A stretch of 64,000 nt of DNA from Clostridium_AD sp036569345 (GCF_036569345.1 NZ_DATCQT010000142.1:6339-70338), one strand, 5' to 3'; shown: positions 34,059 to 43,100, counted from the stretch's first letter. Notes: generated by a model not told the origin, from the sequence alone. Translations and numbers: made by a program.

Positions 34059-34625
34059 TCAAGATATCCTACAGAGTATGGAGGACAAAAACCTCCTACT
34101 GCTCAATGGACAGTAACAGGGGCTGGAGCTGTTGTAGTTGGTACAGAAGGAATTGGCCCTAAAATTATTTCTGCCACAATAGGAAGAATAGTAGATATGG
34201 GAATTTCAGATCCATTTAACATGGGAGCAGCTATGGCACCAGCAGCCGTAGATACTATTGAAGCGCATTTCAGAGATTTAAATATTGATGCCTCATATTA
34301 TGACCTTATTGCTACTGGTGATTTAGGCAAGGTAGGACATGAAATCGCTATTAGCTTATTGAAAAGTCATGGCATAGAAATGCCATCAGATAAATTTACA
34401 GACTGTGGACTTTTAATATATAAAAAGGATCAACCAGTTTTTTCTGGAGGTAGTGGTTGTGGTTGTTCTGCTACTGTAACTTATGGGCATTTTCTTAACC
34501 GTATGCGACGTGGGGAATTGAAGAGAATATTAATTATTGCAACTGGTGCTTTAATGTCCCCCATATCTTATCAACAAAAGGAAAGCATACCTTGCATTGC
34601 TCATGCAGTTTCTATAGAAATGTAA
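34059..34625 (+). pseudogene. spoVAD: 5'-truncated spoVAD
   Basis: The frame opens after a stop near 34055 and at once reads YGGQKPPTAQWTVTGAGA, which lies near the middle of SpoVAD, and continues to a normal C-terminus (GDLGKVGHEI, SGGSGCGCSATV, ending SIEM). About 150 N-terminal residues and a start region are missing. Its 3' part is well conserved, so the loss may be recent. SpoVAD binds dipicolinic acid for uptake into spores; this copy should not work. Confidence 0.88.
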
Positions 34626-34645
34626 AAAAGAGGTGTAAGTTTATT

Positions 34646-34999
34646 ATGGAAAAATTTATTTTTGCATTTGTAATAGGTGGTCTAATTTGTGTTATTGGGC
34701 AACTTATAATGGATATTTTGAAGATCACTCCCGCACATACTACCTGTACATTAGTTGTTATCGGAGCAATTTTAGGAGGTCTAGGTTTATATGATCCTTT
34801 GGTTAAAATTGCAGGTGCAGGTGCATTTGTACCTATAAGCAGTTTTGGAAATGCTCTTGTAGAAGGGGCCCTAATTGATGCGCATGAAACAGGATTTATA
34901 GGCCTATTTACTGGCATTTTCAAGGTTGCAAGTTCGGGCATTTCTGCCGCGATAATCTTTGGGTTTATTGGTGCATTAATATTTAAACCTAAAGGTTAA
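34646..34999 (+). CDS. spoVAE: Stage V sporulation protein AE (SpoVAEb)
   Basis: This 117-residue membrane protein has about four hydrophobic segments and the conserved GGLICVIGQLIMD, PAHTTCTLVVIGAILGGLG and GAGAFVPISSFGNALVEGA motifs. It belongs to the channel that moves dipicolinic acid into and out of the spore core. Start: ATG with AGAGGTG upstream; it is 20 bp after the spoVAD stop. Its natural partner here is truncated and spoVAC is absent, so it may be non-functional or serve another SpoVA complex. Confidence 0.9.
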   Translation: MEKFIFAFVIGGLICVIGQLIMDILKITPAHTTCTLVVIGAILGGLGLYDPLVKIAGAGAFVPISSFGNALVEGALIDAHETGFIGLFTGIFKVASSGISAAIIFGFIGALIFKPKG

Positions 35000-35001
35000 G
35001 T

Positions 35002-35092
35002 ATCTCTTTCAGAGTTGTTAAATCATCTCTTTCAGAGCTGTTAAATCATCTCTTTCAGAGCTATTAAATCATCCCCTGCAGAGCTGTTAGTC
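35002..35092. repeat. Four tandem 23-bp repeats
   Basis: The unit atctctttcagagctgttaaatc occurs at 35002, 35025 and 35048 with one or no changes, and a fourth degenerate copy follows from 35071. It lies between spoVAE and the DUF1657 gene and has no coding sequence. Confidence 0.85.
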
Positions 35093-35139
35093 TTTCCTTA
35101 TAAACTGTCGTTTTATATATTTGAAGGGAGGTGAAAACT

Positions 35140-35340
35140 ATGACTGTAGGAACTCAAATGCAACAAGCAATTGCTGGAATTCAAAGCGCGTCTGCTACAA
35201 TGAAAACTTTTTCTCTAGAAACAGAGGATCAAAAATCAAAAACTGAATTTGAACAAATCTCAGTACAACTTGATTCTGCAATGGACATTTTAAAAGGAAG
35301 ACAGAAATATATTCAAAAACAGGAACCTCAATATAAGTAA
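35140..35340 (+). CDS. DUF1657 family small protein
   Basis: This 66-residue, helical, hydrophilic protein begins TVGTQMQQAIAGIQSA and belongs to DUF1657, which is found almost only next to spoVA genes and DUF421. It lacks a membrane segment. A GGGAGGTG site lies 7 nt before the ATG at 35140. Together with spoVAE and DUF421 it marks the locus as related to the mobile spoVA operon of heat-resistant Bacillus spores. The molecular role is not known. Confidence 0.85.
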   Translation: MTVGTQMQQAIAGIQSASATMKTFSLETEDQKSKTEFEQISVQLDSAMDILKGRQKYIQKQEPQYK

Positions 35341-35386
35341 TATAAATTAAAATATTTACCAAACAATAAATTATCTCAGTTTTTTT

Positions 35387-35424
35387 AAAAACCCAGTATA
35401 TGTTTTTATTATACTGGGTTTTTA
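35387..35424. terminator. Bidirectional terminator
   Basis: AAAACCCAGTATA pairs with TATACTGGGTTTT (arms about 35388-35400 and 35410-35422), with A- and T-runs on both sides. The same stem sequence recurs at 58763-58800. Confidence 0.8.
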
Positions 35425-35519
35425 TATGCAATTATACAATAAATTATACTGTATATAATCCAATAAAAAACCCATAATAAAATAGTAGTCATACTTTATA
35501 GATATGGGAGGGTAAAAAA

Positions 35520-36281
35520 TTGAAAAATAAATTTAAATTTTTTTTATACTTTATAACCACTTTCTTTATTATTTTAGCCTATAAACAAACTGTAATGGGT
35601 ATTGTACTACAAAATTCTACTCTACCAAATAAAAATCTTAATTCATCTATAAAGGATATTTATCTGGGAGAAAAAGTAATTTATTTAACTTTTGATGATG
35701 GTCCCAGTATATTAACAGATAAGGTCTTAGACATCTTAAAAGAAAATGATGTTAAAGCAACCTTTTTTATTATTGGGAATCAAATTAAGGGCTTTGAAAA
35801 TATGATAAAAAGAATTCATGATGATGGACATAGTTTTGGCTTGCATACCTATACCCATAAATTTAAACGAATCTATTCCAGTAGAGATATTTTTATAAAG
35901 GAAATGTTAGAGTGTCAAAATGAAATAAATAAATTAACTGGAATTTCTCCTACTGTAATTAGATTTCCTGGAGGAAGCAGTAAACGCCTGACTAATACTT
36001 ACTTAACTAAATTGCATAGTTATAATTTCAAAATATATGATTGGAATGTGGTAACTTTAGATGGAATAAATCCAAATACATCCCCAAATCGATTATATAA
36101 AGATGCTACTAAAGTTAATGAAGAACTAACCTCCATTATATTGCTTCTACATTGTGATTATATGCATAAAAACACTTGCAAAGCATTACCTAATATAATT
36201 AAATATTATAAAGAAAAAGGTTATGAATTTAAAACCATATCTAAAAATACACCAGAACTTTATTATCCAATAAAAAAATGA
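35520..36281 (+). CDS. Polysaccharide deacetylase (NodB domain)
   Basis: This 253-residue protein has one N-terminal membrane anchor or signal (about 5-25) and a NodB domain. The metal and catalytic motifs are TFDDGPS (Asp59, Asp60), HTYTH (His109, His113) and RFPGG (near 144). Enzymes of this type deacetylate peptidoglycan or other N-acetylglucosamine polymers at the cell surface. The start is a TTG with GGGAGGG 7 nt upstream. A remnant of a second deacetylase lies 280 bp downstream. Confidence 0.92.
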   Translation: MKNKFKFFLYFITTFFIILAYKQTVMGIVLQNSTLPNKNLNSSIKDIYLGEKVIYLTFDDGPSILTDKVLDILKENDVKATFFIIGNQIKGFENMIKRIHDDGHSFGLHTYTHKFKRIYSSRDIFIKEMLECQNEINKLTGISPTVIRFPGGSSKRLTNTYLTKLHSYNFKIYDWNVVTLDGINPNTSPNRLYKDATKVNEELTSIILLLHCDYMHKNTCKALPNIIKYYKEKGYEFKTISKNTPELYYPIKK

Positions 36282-36319
36282 ACCTTAAAGTCTCCCCGTT
36301 TTTATATTTACAAAATGTG

Positions 36320-36356
36320 AAAGGCTAATTGCAGATTTTGCAATTAACCTTTTTTG
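36320..36356 (+). terminator. Terminator of the deacetylase gene
   Basis: AAAGGCTAATTGCA and TGCAATTAACCTTT pair around GATTT and are followed by a T-run. Confidence 0.8.
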
Positions 36357-36558
36357 TTTTAATTCATGAGTTTAATAATAGTACTTAAAATTGAGTAGTA
36401 ATATGTTCCAAATAAAAAAAATGTGTTTAAAACTACCATAATGTGACCTTTAAATAACTTCATTGGCTAATTATTATTTTTTAAGAAAATAATACTGCTT
36501 ATATTATTTTTTATTATGTAAAAACTAAAATTATGTGATAGTTCGTCTTATTGTTAGT

Positions 36559-36636
36559 GAAGGACATTCAATTGGAAATCATACTTAGGATCATCCTATT
36601 TTATCAAAATTGCCCACTGATAGGGTTATAGAATAA
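36559..36636 (+). pseudogene. Remnant of a second polysaccharide deacetylase
   Basis: The frame reads EGHSIGNHT, stop, DHPILSKLPTDRVIE, stop. EGHSIGNHTxDH is the H-x3-H metal motif of NodB-type deacetylases. Nothing else of the gene is left in the 36357-36722 gap. Confidence 0.65.
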
Positions 36637-36722
36637 GTATAATTTAAAATTTGTATTTATTATCCTTATATACTTTATTACTTTGCTCTACCATCAGATA
36701 TAACTTGGAGGTGTATTAATTC

Positions 36723-37943
36723 ATGAAAAAAGATAATTACAAAATTAGTACTTCTATCATTGTTTTGTTTTTTATATTTTTATCGAGTTTATATTTCTAT
36801 AAACTCGATAATTTTTACACCAATAAAGATAAAACTATTTCTACAATAGCTTTAGTGGATTCCGAAAAAACTGAAGTTACTAAAGTAATAGAAGATATTT
36901 ATAAAGAACGTTGCTCCATGTTTATTACAAGCGATCTTACTAAACTCCCTAATTATTTTGATACCTCTCAAAAACTTGGAAAATGGAGCTTAGAGCATGA
37001 AGTGAAACGATTTAGTTATTTTAATGATTGGTCAAGTCAAAGAGGTATGAATTTTATAAAAGTTGAATCTACTCCCAAAATAAGAAAAATAACAAATACC
37101 CAAAGAGGTCTTCGCTTATTGGTGGATGAATATTATAAGTTTCAGTATACTTACAAAAATGATGTAACGCCCACTACAAATATTTTTGGAGTAGGGTTAA
37201 CACACTCTATGGAATTAATAAAAAAAGATGAAAAATGGATAATTTATTCTGATTGGTATTTAGATTGCTTTGAAGATGCATTAAAATCATATTTAGGAGA
37301 AATGAAAGACTTCAAATCTAATGCTTTTAAAGAACCTATTTATACCCTAGGAAGTTGTCCTAAAATGCCATCTGAAGACAAGGTTGTTGCTAAGGGTCAT
37401 TATGACAAAGTAAATGCTGTTAAATATGCTGATAAATATTGTGGAATACCATGGGCAAGTGGAAACTCAACAAAGTATAATAAAAGATACACAAACTATT
37501 CCGGCATTGGTGGAAATTGTACCAATTATGTATCTCAATCAATTGGAGATAAAGAAGGTGGTGGTCTTAGATTTGATGGCACTTGGCACACTACTTACAG
37601 AAAATATAATGGATCTGACGGAAGCTCAGCATGGGTTAATGCAGATGCTTTCAAAAATTATTTGCTTTATAGTGGCAGAGGTAAAGTACTAGGAAAAGGA
37701 ACATTTAAAGAATTAATTTCTCCTATTCCTGGCTATCCATGTGGTGTTATACAAAAAGTGGATTTAGGCGATGTTATATGTTATGCCAAAGGTCGAGATA
37801 TCGATCATTTTGCTATAGTTACTGGTTTTGATTCTCATGGTTATCCTCTTGTTAATACCCACACTATTGACAGGTATCATGTGCCTTGGGACTTAGGCTG
37901 GGGAGATAAAAATATTAATTTCTACTTAATACATGTAAAATAG
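36723..37943 (+). CDS. Amidase-domain (Amidase_6) envelope protein
   Basis: This 406-residue protein has an N-terminal membrane anchor (about 8-27), a 200-residue linker domain and a C-terminal Amidase_6 domain of the NlpC/P60-like type. The catalytic Cys is in GGNCTNYVSQ (near 266) and the His in DIDHFAIV (near 362). These proteins are thought to hydrolyse cell-wall peptides outside the cell. Start: ATG after GGAGG. A terminator follows at 37954. Confidence 0.88.
   Translation: MKKDNYKISTSIIVLFFIFLSSLYFYKLDNFYTNKDKTISTIALVDSEKTEVTKVIEDIYKERCSMFITSDLTKLPNYFDTSQKLGKWSLEHEVKRFSYFNDWSSQRGMNFIKVESTPKIRKITNTQRGLRLLVDEYYKFQYTYKNDVTPTTNIFGVGLTHSMELIKKDEKWIIYSDWYLDCFEDALKSYLGEMKDFKSNAFKEPIYTLGSCPKMPSEDKVVAKGHYDKVNAVKYADKYCGIPWASGNSTKYNKRYTNYSGIGGNCTNYVSQSIGDKEGGGLRFDGTWHTTYRKYNGSDGSSAWVNADAFKNYLLYSGRGKVLGKGTFKELISPIPGYPCGVIQKVDLGDVICYAKGRDIDHFAIVTGFDSHGYPLVNTHTIDRYHVPWDLGWGDKNINFYLIHVK
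36781..36810. repeat. Perfect 13-bp inverted repeat inside the amidase gene
   Basis: TATCGAGTTTATA, TTTC, TATAAACTCGATA forms a perfect stem with a 4-nt loop within the codons of the membrane anchor. It could slow ribosomes at the anchor or be chance in AT-rich DNA. Confidence 0.7.
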
Positions 37944-37953
37944 TTTAAAATAT

Positions 37954-38008
37954 AGTACCATTGAATACAATATAATCTTACTTGCTCAATGGTACTATTT
38001 ATTTTTAT
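37954..38008 (+). terminator. Terminator of the amidase gene
   Basis: AGTACCATTGA (37954-37964) and TCAATGGTACT (37986-37996) pair perfectly, followed by a T-rich tract. Confidence 0.75.
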
Positions 38009-38093
38009 TTTTATTAAAATAAATTTATAGGTTTATATTCTTAACTCAATATTCCATGCTAAAATTTTAATTTATTACCTTTTCTCTACATTA

Positions 38094-38612
38094 GTTAATG
38101 ACCCGACTAGATTAAAAGTAGGTTACAGCAATAAGCTTGGCAAGGAGGGGGAGCTTACTAGTGATATTGCAAAAGATAATAACGCCATTGCAGCAATTAA
38201 TGGTGGTGCTTTTACAGATAAAACTTCTGGATCTCTTTTAACAGGTATTGGAGCAAATCCAGCTGGGGTTATAATATCTAATGGAAAAATTGTTTATGTT
38301 GATATGAAAGATGAAAATCAAAAAAGAGAATGTGTAGCATTTACTAAATTGGGCAAGCTTTTAGTTGGTCCGTATTCTATTAAAGAAATGAAAGATTTTG
38401 GGGTAACTGAAGCAGTATCATTTGGACCAGCCATAATAGTTAATGGACGAAAAACTATAACTAAGGGTGATGGGGGCTGGGGCATTGCACCTAGAACTTG
38501 TATTGCACAAAGAAAAGATGGAGCAATATTATTATTAGTCATTGATGGTAGAGAGTTAAATAGTATCACACTTTTTTATTTTTCTCATGAGCCCCATCCT
38601 TTTTCTTATTAG
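38094..38612 (+). pseudogene. Truncated phosphodiester glycosidase (NAGPA) gene
   Basis: The open frame reads DPTRLKVGYSNKLGKEGEL, then AIAAINGGAF, SFGPAIIVNGRK and LLLVIDGREL, the core of the NAGPA/DUF2233 family. It lacks a start codon and the first 100 or so residues. After VIDGREL the sequence changes to unrelated FYFSHEPHPFSY and stops, losing the DGGSS active-site end. It is a fragment truncated at both ends. Confidence 0.8.
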
Positions 38613-38634
38613 CCAATATTCTATAATTCAAATA

Positions 38635-39312
38635 TCAGATTTCTGTATTTCGGATCTCATTTTCTCCATTTTCATCTTTCTTTCTCTTTTCTTTTATAAT
38701 AACTATAAGTACTGGCAGTAATGAAATAATTATTATTGCTATTAGCATATAAGAAAAATGATTTTTTATAAAAGTTAGATTACCAAAAAAGTAACCCCCA
38801 CCTAAAAATAAACTTACCCATAATCCTCCACCAATCATATTGTAAGGAATAAATTTTGAGTAATTCATTTCTCCAATGCCAGCTACAAAAGGTACAAAGG
38901 TTCTAATTATAGGAATAAATCTTCCTATAACTATTGCCATTGAGCCATGCTTTTCATAGAACCTCTGAGCTTTTAGCAAATGATCTTTATTAATAAACCT
39001 TACTTCTTCTTTCTCTAATATCTTTTTCCCAATCTTTTTACCAATATGATAATTAGCGGTATCTCCAAGTACTGCTGCAAGATACACTACAACTAAAAGA
39101 GCAAATATATTCATTGATCCAATTCCTGCTAGTGCTCCTGCTGCAAACAGCATTGAGTCGCCAGGCAAAAATGGCACAACAACCAATCCAGTTTCAATAA
39201 ATATGATTAAAAACAGAATAACATAAGTTAATACCCCATACTGCTGTATTAGTAACCCTAAATACTTATCAATATGCATTATTCCATTTATAAAGTTGAT
39301 TAAAATATCCAT
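38635..39312 (-). CDS. DedA family membrane protein, copy 1
   Basis: This 225-residue protein has about five hydrophobic segments and the DedA motifs IETGLVVVPFLPGDSMLF (near 38-55) and GRFIPIIRTFVPFVAGIGEM (near 130-149), with the conserved Arg residues. DedA proteins recycle undecaprenyl phosphate or phosphatidylethanolamine by flipping. The ATG at 39312 has GAAGGGG upstream. It is almost identical to the copy at 63086, which lies next to uppP. Confidence 0.92.
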   Translation of the reverse strand: MDILINFINGIMHIDKYLGLLIQQYGVLTYVILFLIIFIETGLVVVPFLPGDSMLFAAGALAGIGSMNIFALLVVVYLAAVLGDTANYHIGKKIGKKILEKEEVRFINKDHLLKAQRFYEKHGSMAIVIGRFIPIIRTFVPFVAGIGEMNYSKFIPYNMIGGGLWVSLFLGGGYFFGNLTFIKNHFSYMLIAIIIISLLPVLIVIIKEKRKKDENGENEIRNTEI

Positions 39313-39425
39313 GTTTTCCCCTTCCGTTATACAACACATCTATATATTTTCCTATATTTTCTATTATATATATGTAAGATTAAAAACAGATTAAAAAACT
39401 TTAAACTAAACTTAACAATAATAGC

Positions 39426-40445
39426 TTACAATTTATCATCATCTTTAATTGTATTTCTTGGTAAGTGGATTGAAAACAATGCACCTATCCCTATACATGA
39501 ATAGAAGGTTATAATTCTCCATAGAATAATTGCTGGAAATATGTTTTCTTTAAAAAACGCCTTAAAGAGCAAAGCAAATCCGCCCTCAGCCCCACCTATT
39601 CCTCCTGGAAGTGGAGTTATTGATACTATCGTCATTACTAAGGTTTGTGCTGCTAGCATATTCCAAAGAGTAGCGGACTGTAATTTAAAGCTTCTATAGA
39701 TGCAATATGGTATTACATAAAACACTGTGAGTTGAATTGTATTAATAATAGCAACCTTTATAACCGCCTTATAATTTTTAGCAATCAAAGCGGCGTTATT
39801 ATGAAAGTCCACTAGATTCTTATCAATTTTATGTTTATACCCCCCCACATCCTTTACTAATTTTACTTTCATTAAAAATTTAAGAATATTGAGTAATAAA
39901 CTCCTAGTAAATTTTTTATTTACAGAAAACATAACTGCAATTAAGATAATTGCTAAATTAAATCCGAATCCTAAAATGCACAAATAAGAAAGATAAGATA
40001 TCATTGATTTAAAATAATTAAACTTTAAAACTATAATAATAAATGAATATACTGTCAAAATTGTCTGATGAATAATAAATTTCATCATTAAAATAGAGCT
40101 AGCTGAACCTGAATCTATACTACTCTCCACTAAAGCGTAATAAATTGCAGGTTGAGCACCTGTCTGAAGTGGTGTTATAGCTCCAAAAAGTTGACCAACC
40201 ATAGCAGCTTTTATAGATTTCCAGAATTTTCGTCCTGAAAAAAGTATCCGTGTCAACTCATGTAATATCAATGTTTCTAAAATCCAATAAATAAGCATTA
40301 ACATAATTGCAACTAATATCCATGAGGTGTCTATTATCCTAATTACACTAATTAATTGGTTTAAACCATTTTTATATAAGAAAAAGTATAGTAACATTAC
40401 TGTAGATACTATAAAAACTGCTATATTGAATATTTTGTTTTTCAT
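39426..40445 (-). CDS. LPG_synthase_TM / YbhN-like flippase protein
   Basis: This 339-residue membrane protein has about eight helices and the motifs GAITPLQTGAQPAIYY (near 90-105) and ITPLPGGIGGAEGGFALLF (near 280-298). It is a distant paralog of the protein at 7112 and likewise lacks an aminoacyltransferase domain. It lies between DedA and an M-box gene but is separated from both. A lipid translocase role is likely by family. Confidence 0.85.
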   Translation of the reverse strand: MKNKIFNIAVFIVSTVMLLYFFLYKNGLNQLISVIRIIDTSWILVAIMLMLIYWILETLILHELTRILFSGRKFWKSIKAAMVGQLFGAITPLQTGAQPAIYYALVESSIDSGSASSILMMKFIIHQTILTVYSFIIIVLKFNYFKSMISYLSYLCILGFGFNLAIILIAVMFSVNKKFTRSLLLNILKFLMKVKLVKDVGGYKHKIDKNLVDFHNNAALIAKNYKAVIKVAIINTIQLTVFYVIPYCIYRSFKLQSATLWNMLAAQTLVMTIVSITPLPGGIGGAEGGFALLFKAFFKENIFPAIILWRIITFYSCIGIGALFSIHLPRNTIKDDDKL

Positions 40446-40588
40446 AAAAATCTCCTGACTATTCTATATTGTAATACAACTTAAAACTTGCAATTTAGTT
40501 TAATGAAATTAACTTAGTAACAATGTTAGTATGCATCAAATTTCTAATATTATTTTTATATTTGCATTTCACTCATATTATACCTCTT

Positions 40589-41815
40589 TTAACTAATCTT
40601 TCTTTTGTTTTTAAGCAATTCATAAATAATATCATTTATTATAACATTACCCAGTAACTTCATGTCGTTATCTGTAACAGGAATAGCTACAAGATTGTAT
40701 TTTGAAACATTTTTTATCAAATCATTGATACTATCTGTATCAAACATCGATTTGAATTTTTTGTTCATAATATCACCTATTTTGCTAGTTGGTTCAGAAA
40801 TGATTAGGTCTCTTAGGGAAAGAGTTCCTATTAATTTGTCATTTTCATCTACTACATAAAGGCTGAATAATTCATCTTCTTCAGGTTTTAGCTTCCTTAA
40901 ACTTTCAATTGCCTCATTTATAGTTTCATTGTTTTTAAAAGATACAAAATCCGTGCTCATAAGACTGCCAACTGCTTTAGAATCATATCCTAACAATTCT
41001 CTAATTTCGTCTGAAGCTTCTTTTTCCATGCTATTAAGCAGTTCTTCTACCTTTTCGTCCTTCATACCATCAAGAATATCTGCAGCTTCATCCGCTGGCA
41101 TTTCTTCTAAAACATCCGCAGCTTTATCTGCAGATAGACTTTCAATGAAACTAACTTGTGCCTCTTCTTCCATTTGTTCTAAAACATCTGCAGCAGTTGC
41201 ATTATCTAGTGATGAAAAAATAGTAAGACCAGTTTTCGCATCAAAATCTTCAATAATATCAGCTAAGTCAGAAGGGTGAAGAATAGATAGAGAATCATAG
41301 GTTTTTGATAAAACAATATTTTCATTAGATGTTACAACAGCCTCTACATCATTCCATAACATCAGCTTAGCAGAAATCTTAAGACCTAATATCTTAAGTG
41401 GTTTAGCGATTCCAATTCTTCTTAAAAGACCATCTATGCCAATGTCAACAGCAACTACATAAGCTCCTTTTTCTAAATATGATAGTGAAATATCATTTAC
41501 ACGAACTACTTTTCTTCCATTAACATCTATAATCTGTTGATCTAAGATATGCTTTCTTAAAAATAATGTATTAGTCGAAGTATATTCTTCAATTTTGTTA
41601 CAAACTAAAAGATACTGCCCCTTTTGTTTTGTAATTGAAAAATATTTAAAGTTGTAGTCTTTAATTCCATTATTTGTCTTTATTTTTGCAGTAGTTACAT
41701 GAGGACTTTTTAATTCATTTATAATGCCTAGATCACTTAGTTTTCCGATTACTTTCATATCTGGAGAATATACTTTATTCCCCAAAATTCTGCTTAGATA
41801 AAAGTTATTTTTCAT
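40589..41815 (-). CDS. Soluble MgtE-N/CBS-domain protein, copy 2
   Basis: This 408-residue protein is nearly identical to the one at 29514, with only scattered substitutions, mostly in the N-terminal region. It has a PRC-barrel-like N-terminus, MgtE-N helical repeats and two CBS domains, but no channel. It stands behind its own M-box and promoter with no transporter gene after it (the next gene is 140 bp away and is a flippase-like protein). Start: the ATG has AAGGAGG 7 nt upstream. Confidence 0.88.
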   Translation of the reverse strand: MKNNFYLSRILGNKVYSPDMKVIGKLSDLGIINELKSPHVTTAKIKTNNGIKDYNFKYFSITKQKGQYLLVCNKIEEYTSTNTLFLRKHILDQQIIDVNGRKVVRVNDISLSYLEKGAYVVAVDIGIDGLLRRIGIAKPLKILGLKISAKLMLWNDVEAVVTSNENIVLSKTYDSLSILHPSDLADIIEDFDAKTGLTIFSSLDNATAADVLEQMEEEAQVSFIESLSADKAADVLEEMPADEAADILDGMKDEKVEELLNSMEKEASDEIRELLGYDSKAVGSLMSTDFVSFKNNETINEAIESLRKLKPEEDELFSLYVVDENDKLIGTLSLRDLIISEPTSKIGDIMNKKFKSMFDTDSINDLIKNVSKYNLVAIPVTDNDMKLLGNVIINDIIYELLKNKRKIS

Positions 41816-41953
41816 ATTGCATCCTCCTTTTAGAAAGGGATGCAAAACCACCTGTAAAATAGTTTTATAGAGTGACATCCCTTCCAATATATTAAATTTT
41901 TTATTTGCTTGGGACCACTGTCCATTAAATAATCACTCTCCTAAAATTAAAAT

Positions 41954-41985
41954 AAAAAAATCTCTTCACAACGAAGTGAAGAGAT
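41954..41985 (-). terminator. M-box expression-platform terminator, copy 2
   Basis: ATCTCTTCAC (41960-41969) and GTGAAGAGAT (41976-41985) pair perfectly, followed by seven T on the minus strand. Confidence 0.8.
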
Positions 41986-42018
41986 TAATGTGCGTAATAA
42001 ATAAAAGCGCGGAAAAAC

Positions 42019-42180
42019 TAGCTCATCTCCACTCGTTGAGTTTTAGCACTGTACAGCTTAGAGATTTGATACTCAGCTACATTAAGTAAAACCTTAATCC
42101 GGTAATACCTGCTGACCCGTTGGCGTCTCTCGACATTTCTGGGCAGTAGCGTGTGTCTTATACAGTAACCTCACCTAACA
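42019..42180 (-). ncRNA. M-box (ykoK) Mg2+ riboswitch, copy 2
   Basis: It carries the same conserved blocks as copy 1 with very few differences, in the same spacing, and lies upstream of the second MgtE-N/CBS gene. Confidence 0.95.
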
Positions 42181-42226
42181 AGAATATTAAATTATAATTT
42201 TTAATTAATATTTTTCTTATAATAAC

Positions 42227-42255
42227 ATACTATGCGTCAATTACAATATTGTCAA
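42227..42255 (-). promoter_or_regulatory. Promoter of the M-box gene, copy 2
   Basis: TTGACA (42255-42250) and TAGTAT (42232-42227), 17-bp spacer, identical in design to copy 1. Confidence 0.7.
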
Positions 42256-42344
42256 TGATTTTCAAATTCATTTAAATGTAAATTATAATATATCCAAATA
42301 TTTAAGAAATATAATTGTAGAATAAACTCCTGTTAGTGATTAAG

Positions 42345-43100
42345 CTATTTATAATATATATCAGCTAAAGCTTTAAAATCCAATCGTGCAGCCTCATCTA
42401 ATAAATTAGCGGATATTTTTGCCTTCTCTATTCTAAATTCATCTAATACACTAATTATTTCATCTGCATTTCCTATCCCTATTCCATGTCCAAAATAATC
42501 TCCGTCACCTATATCTATAACATTTTCTCCTTGCCATTCAGGCTTTAATGGATTTACATCAGGATTATAAAAATATCTTCTATCCCCTGGTAAATAATCA
42601 TCTCGTTTTTCTATATAACCCGCATCTTCAAGCAAATTATCTATATAATGCCAATTCATTAAATGTATTTCGGGAAATAATTCATTAAAAAGTTTATCAG
42701 AAAATATTTTAAGCAATGCTTGATAATAAATAATAATTATTGCGGTAGCACATTCAGTACCATATTTAGAACTATTTATAGAAATGTCCTCAATAGCAGC
42801 ACTTGGAGTTATACCTTTTTTTAATATAAATCCACCTTCCTCAGTTCGATCCCAATAATCAAGATTGCACATTGATTTACGAAAGGTTTCAAATGACATA
42901 TCGCCTTTATCCATATTTTTAGCAGCAATAACAATATTTCCTCGCAATTCTAACTCAAACTTCAATTGATTTAATGAATTATACTCATACCGTTCTTTGC
43001 TTAAATCTATCTTCGTAATAATATCTCTTTCAATACTATTTGGTTTATATTCATTTATAAAAGAATCAACTTTAATGATATTATTAGAAATTATGATCAT
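42345..43100 (-). CDS. tgl: Spore coat protein-glutamine gamma-glutamyltransferase
   Basis: This 251-residue protein aligns by eye along its whole length with B. subtilis Tgl, the transglutaminase that cross-links GerQ and other spore coat proteins. Shared features are the MIII start, RGNIVIAAK (near 53), the catalytic Cys117 in TECATAIIIIYY, MNWHYI (near 147) and WQGENVIDIG...YFGHGIGI (near 188-209). Start: ATG after GGAGAG. It marks the organism as a spore former. Confidence 0.9.
   Translation of the reverse strand: MIIISNNIIKVDSFINEYKPNSIERDIITKIDLSKERYEYNSLNQLKFELELRGNIVIAAKNMDKGDMSFETFRKSMCNLDYWDRTEEGGFILKKGITPSAAIEDISINSSKYGTECATAIIIIYYQALLKIFSDKLFNELFPEIHLMNWHYIDNLLEDAGYIEKRDDYLPGDRRYFYNPDVNPLKPEWQGENVIDIGDGDYFGHGIGIGNADEIISVLDEFRIEKAKISANLLDEAARLDFKALADIYYK

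Noticed and set aside
35002..35092. Possible small CRISPR array
   Set aside because: The 23-bp units are directly adjacent with no spacers, and no cas gene is present.
41830..41890. Possible extra riboswitch between the second M-box and its gene
   Set aside because: There is a GAAGGGATG/CATCCCTTC repeat near the ribosome site, but no known aptamer pattern; it is at most a simple stem.
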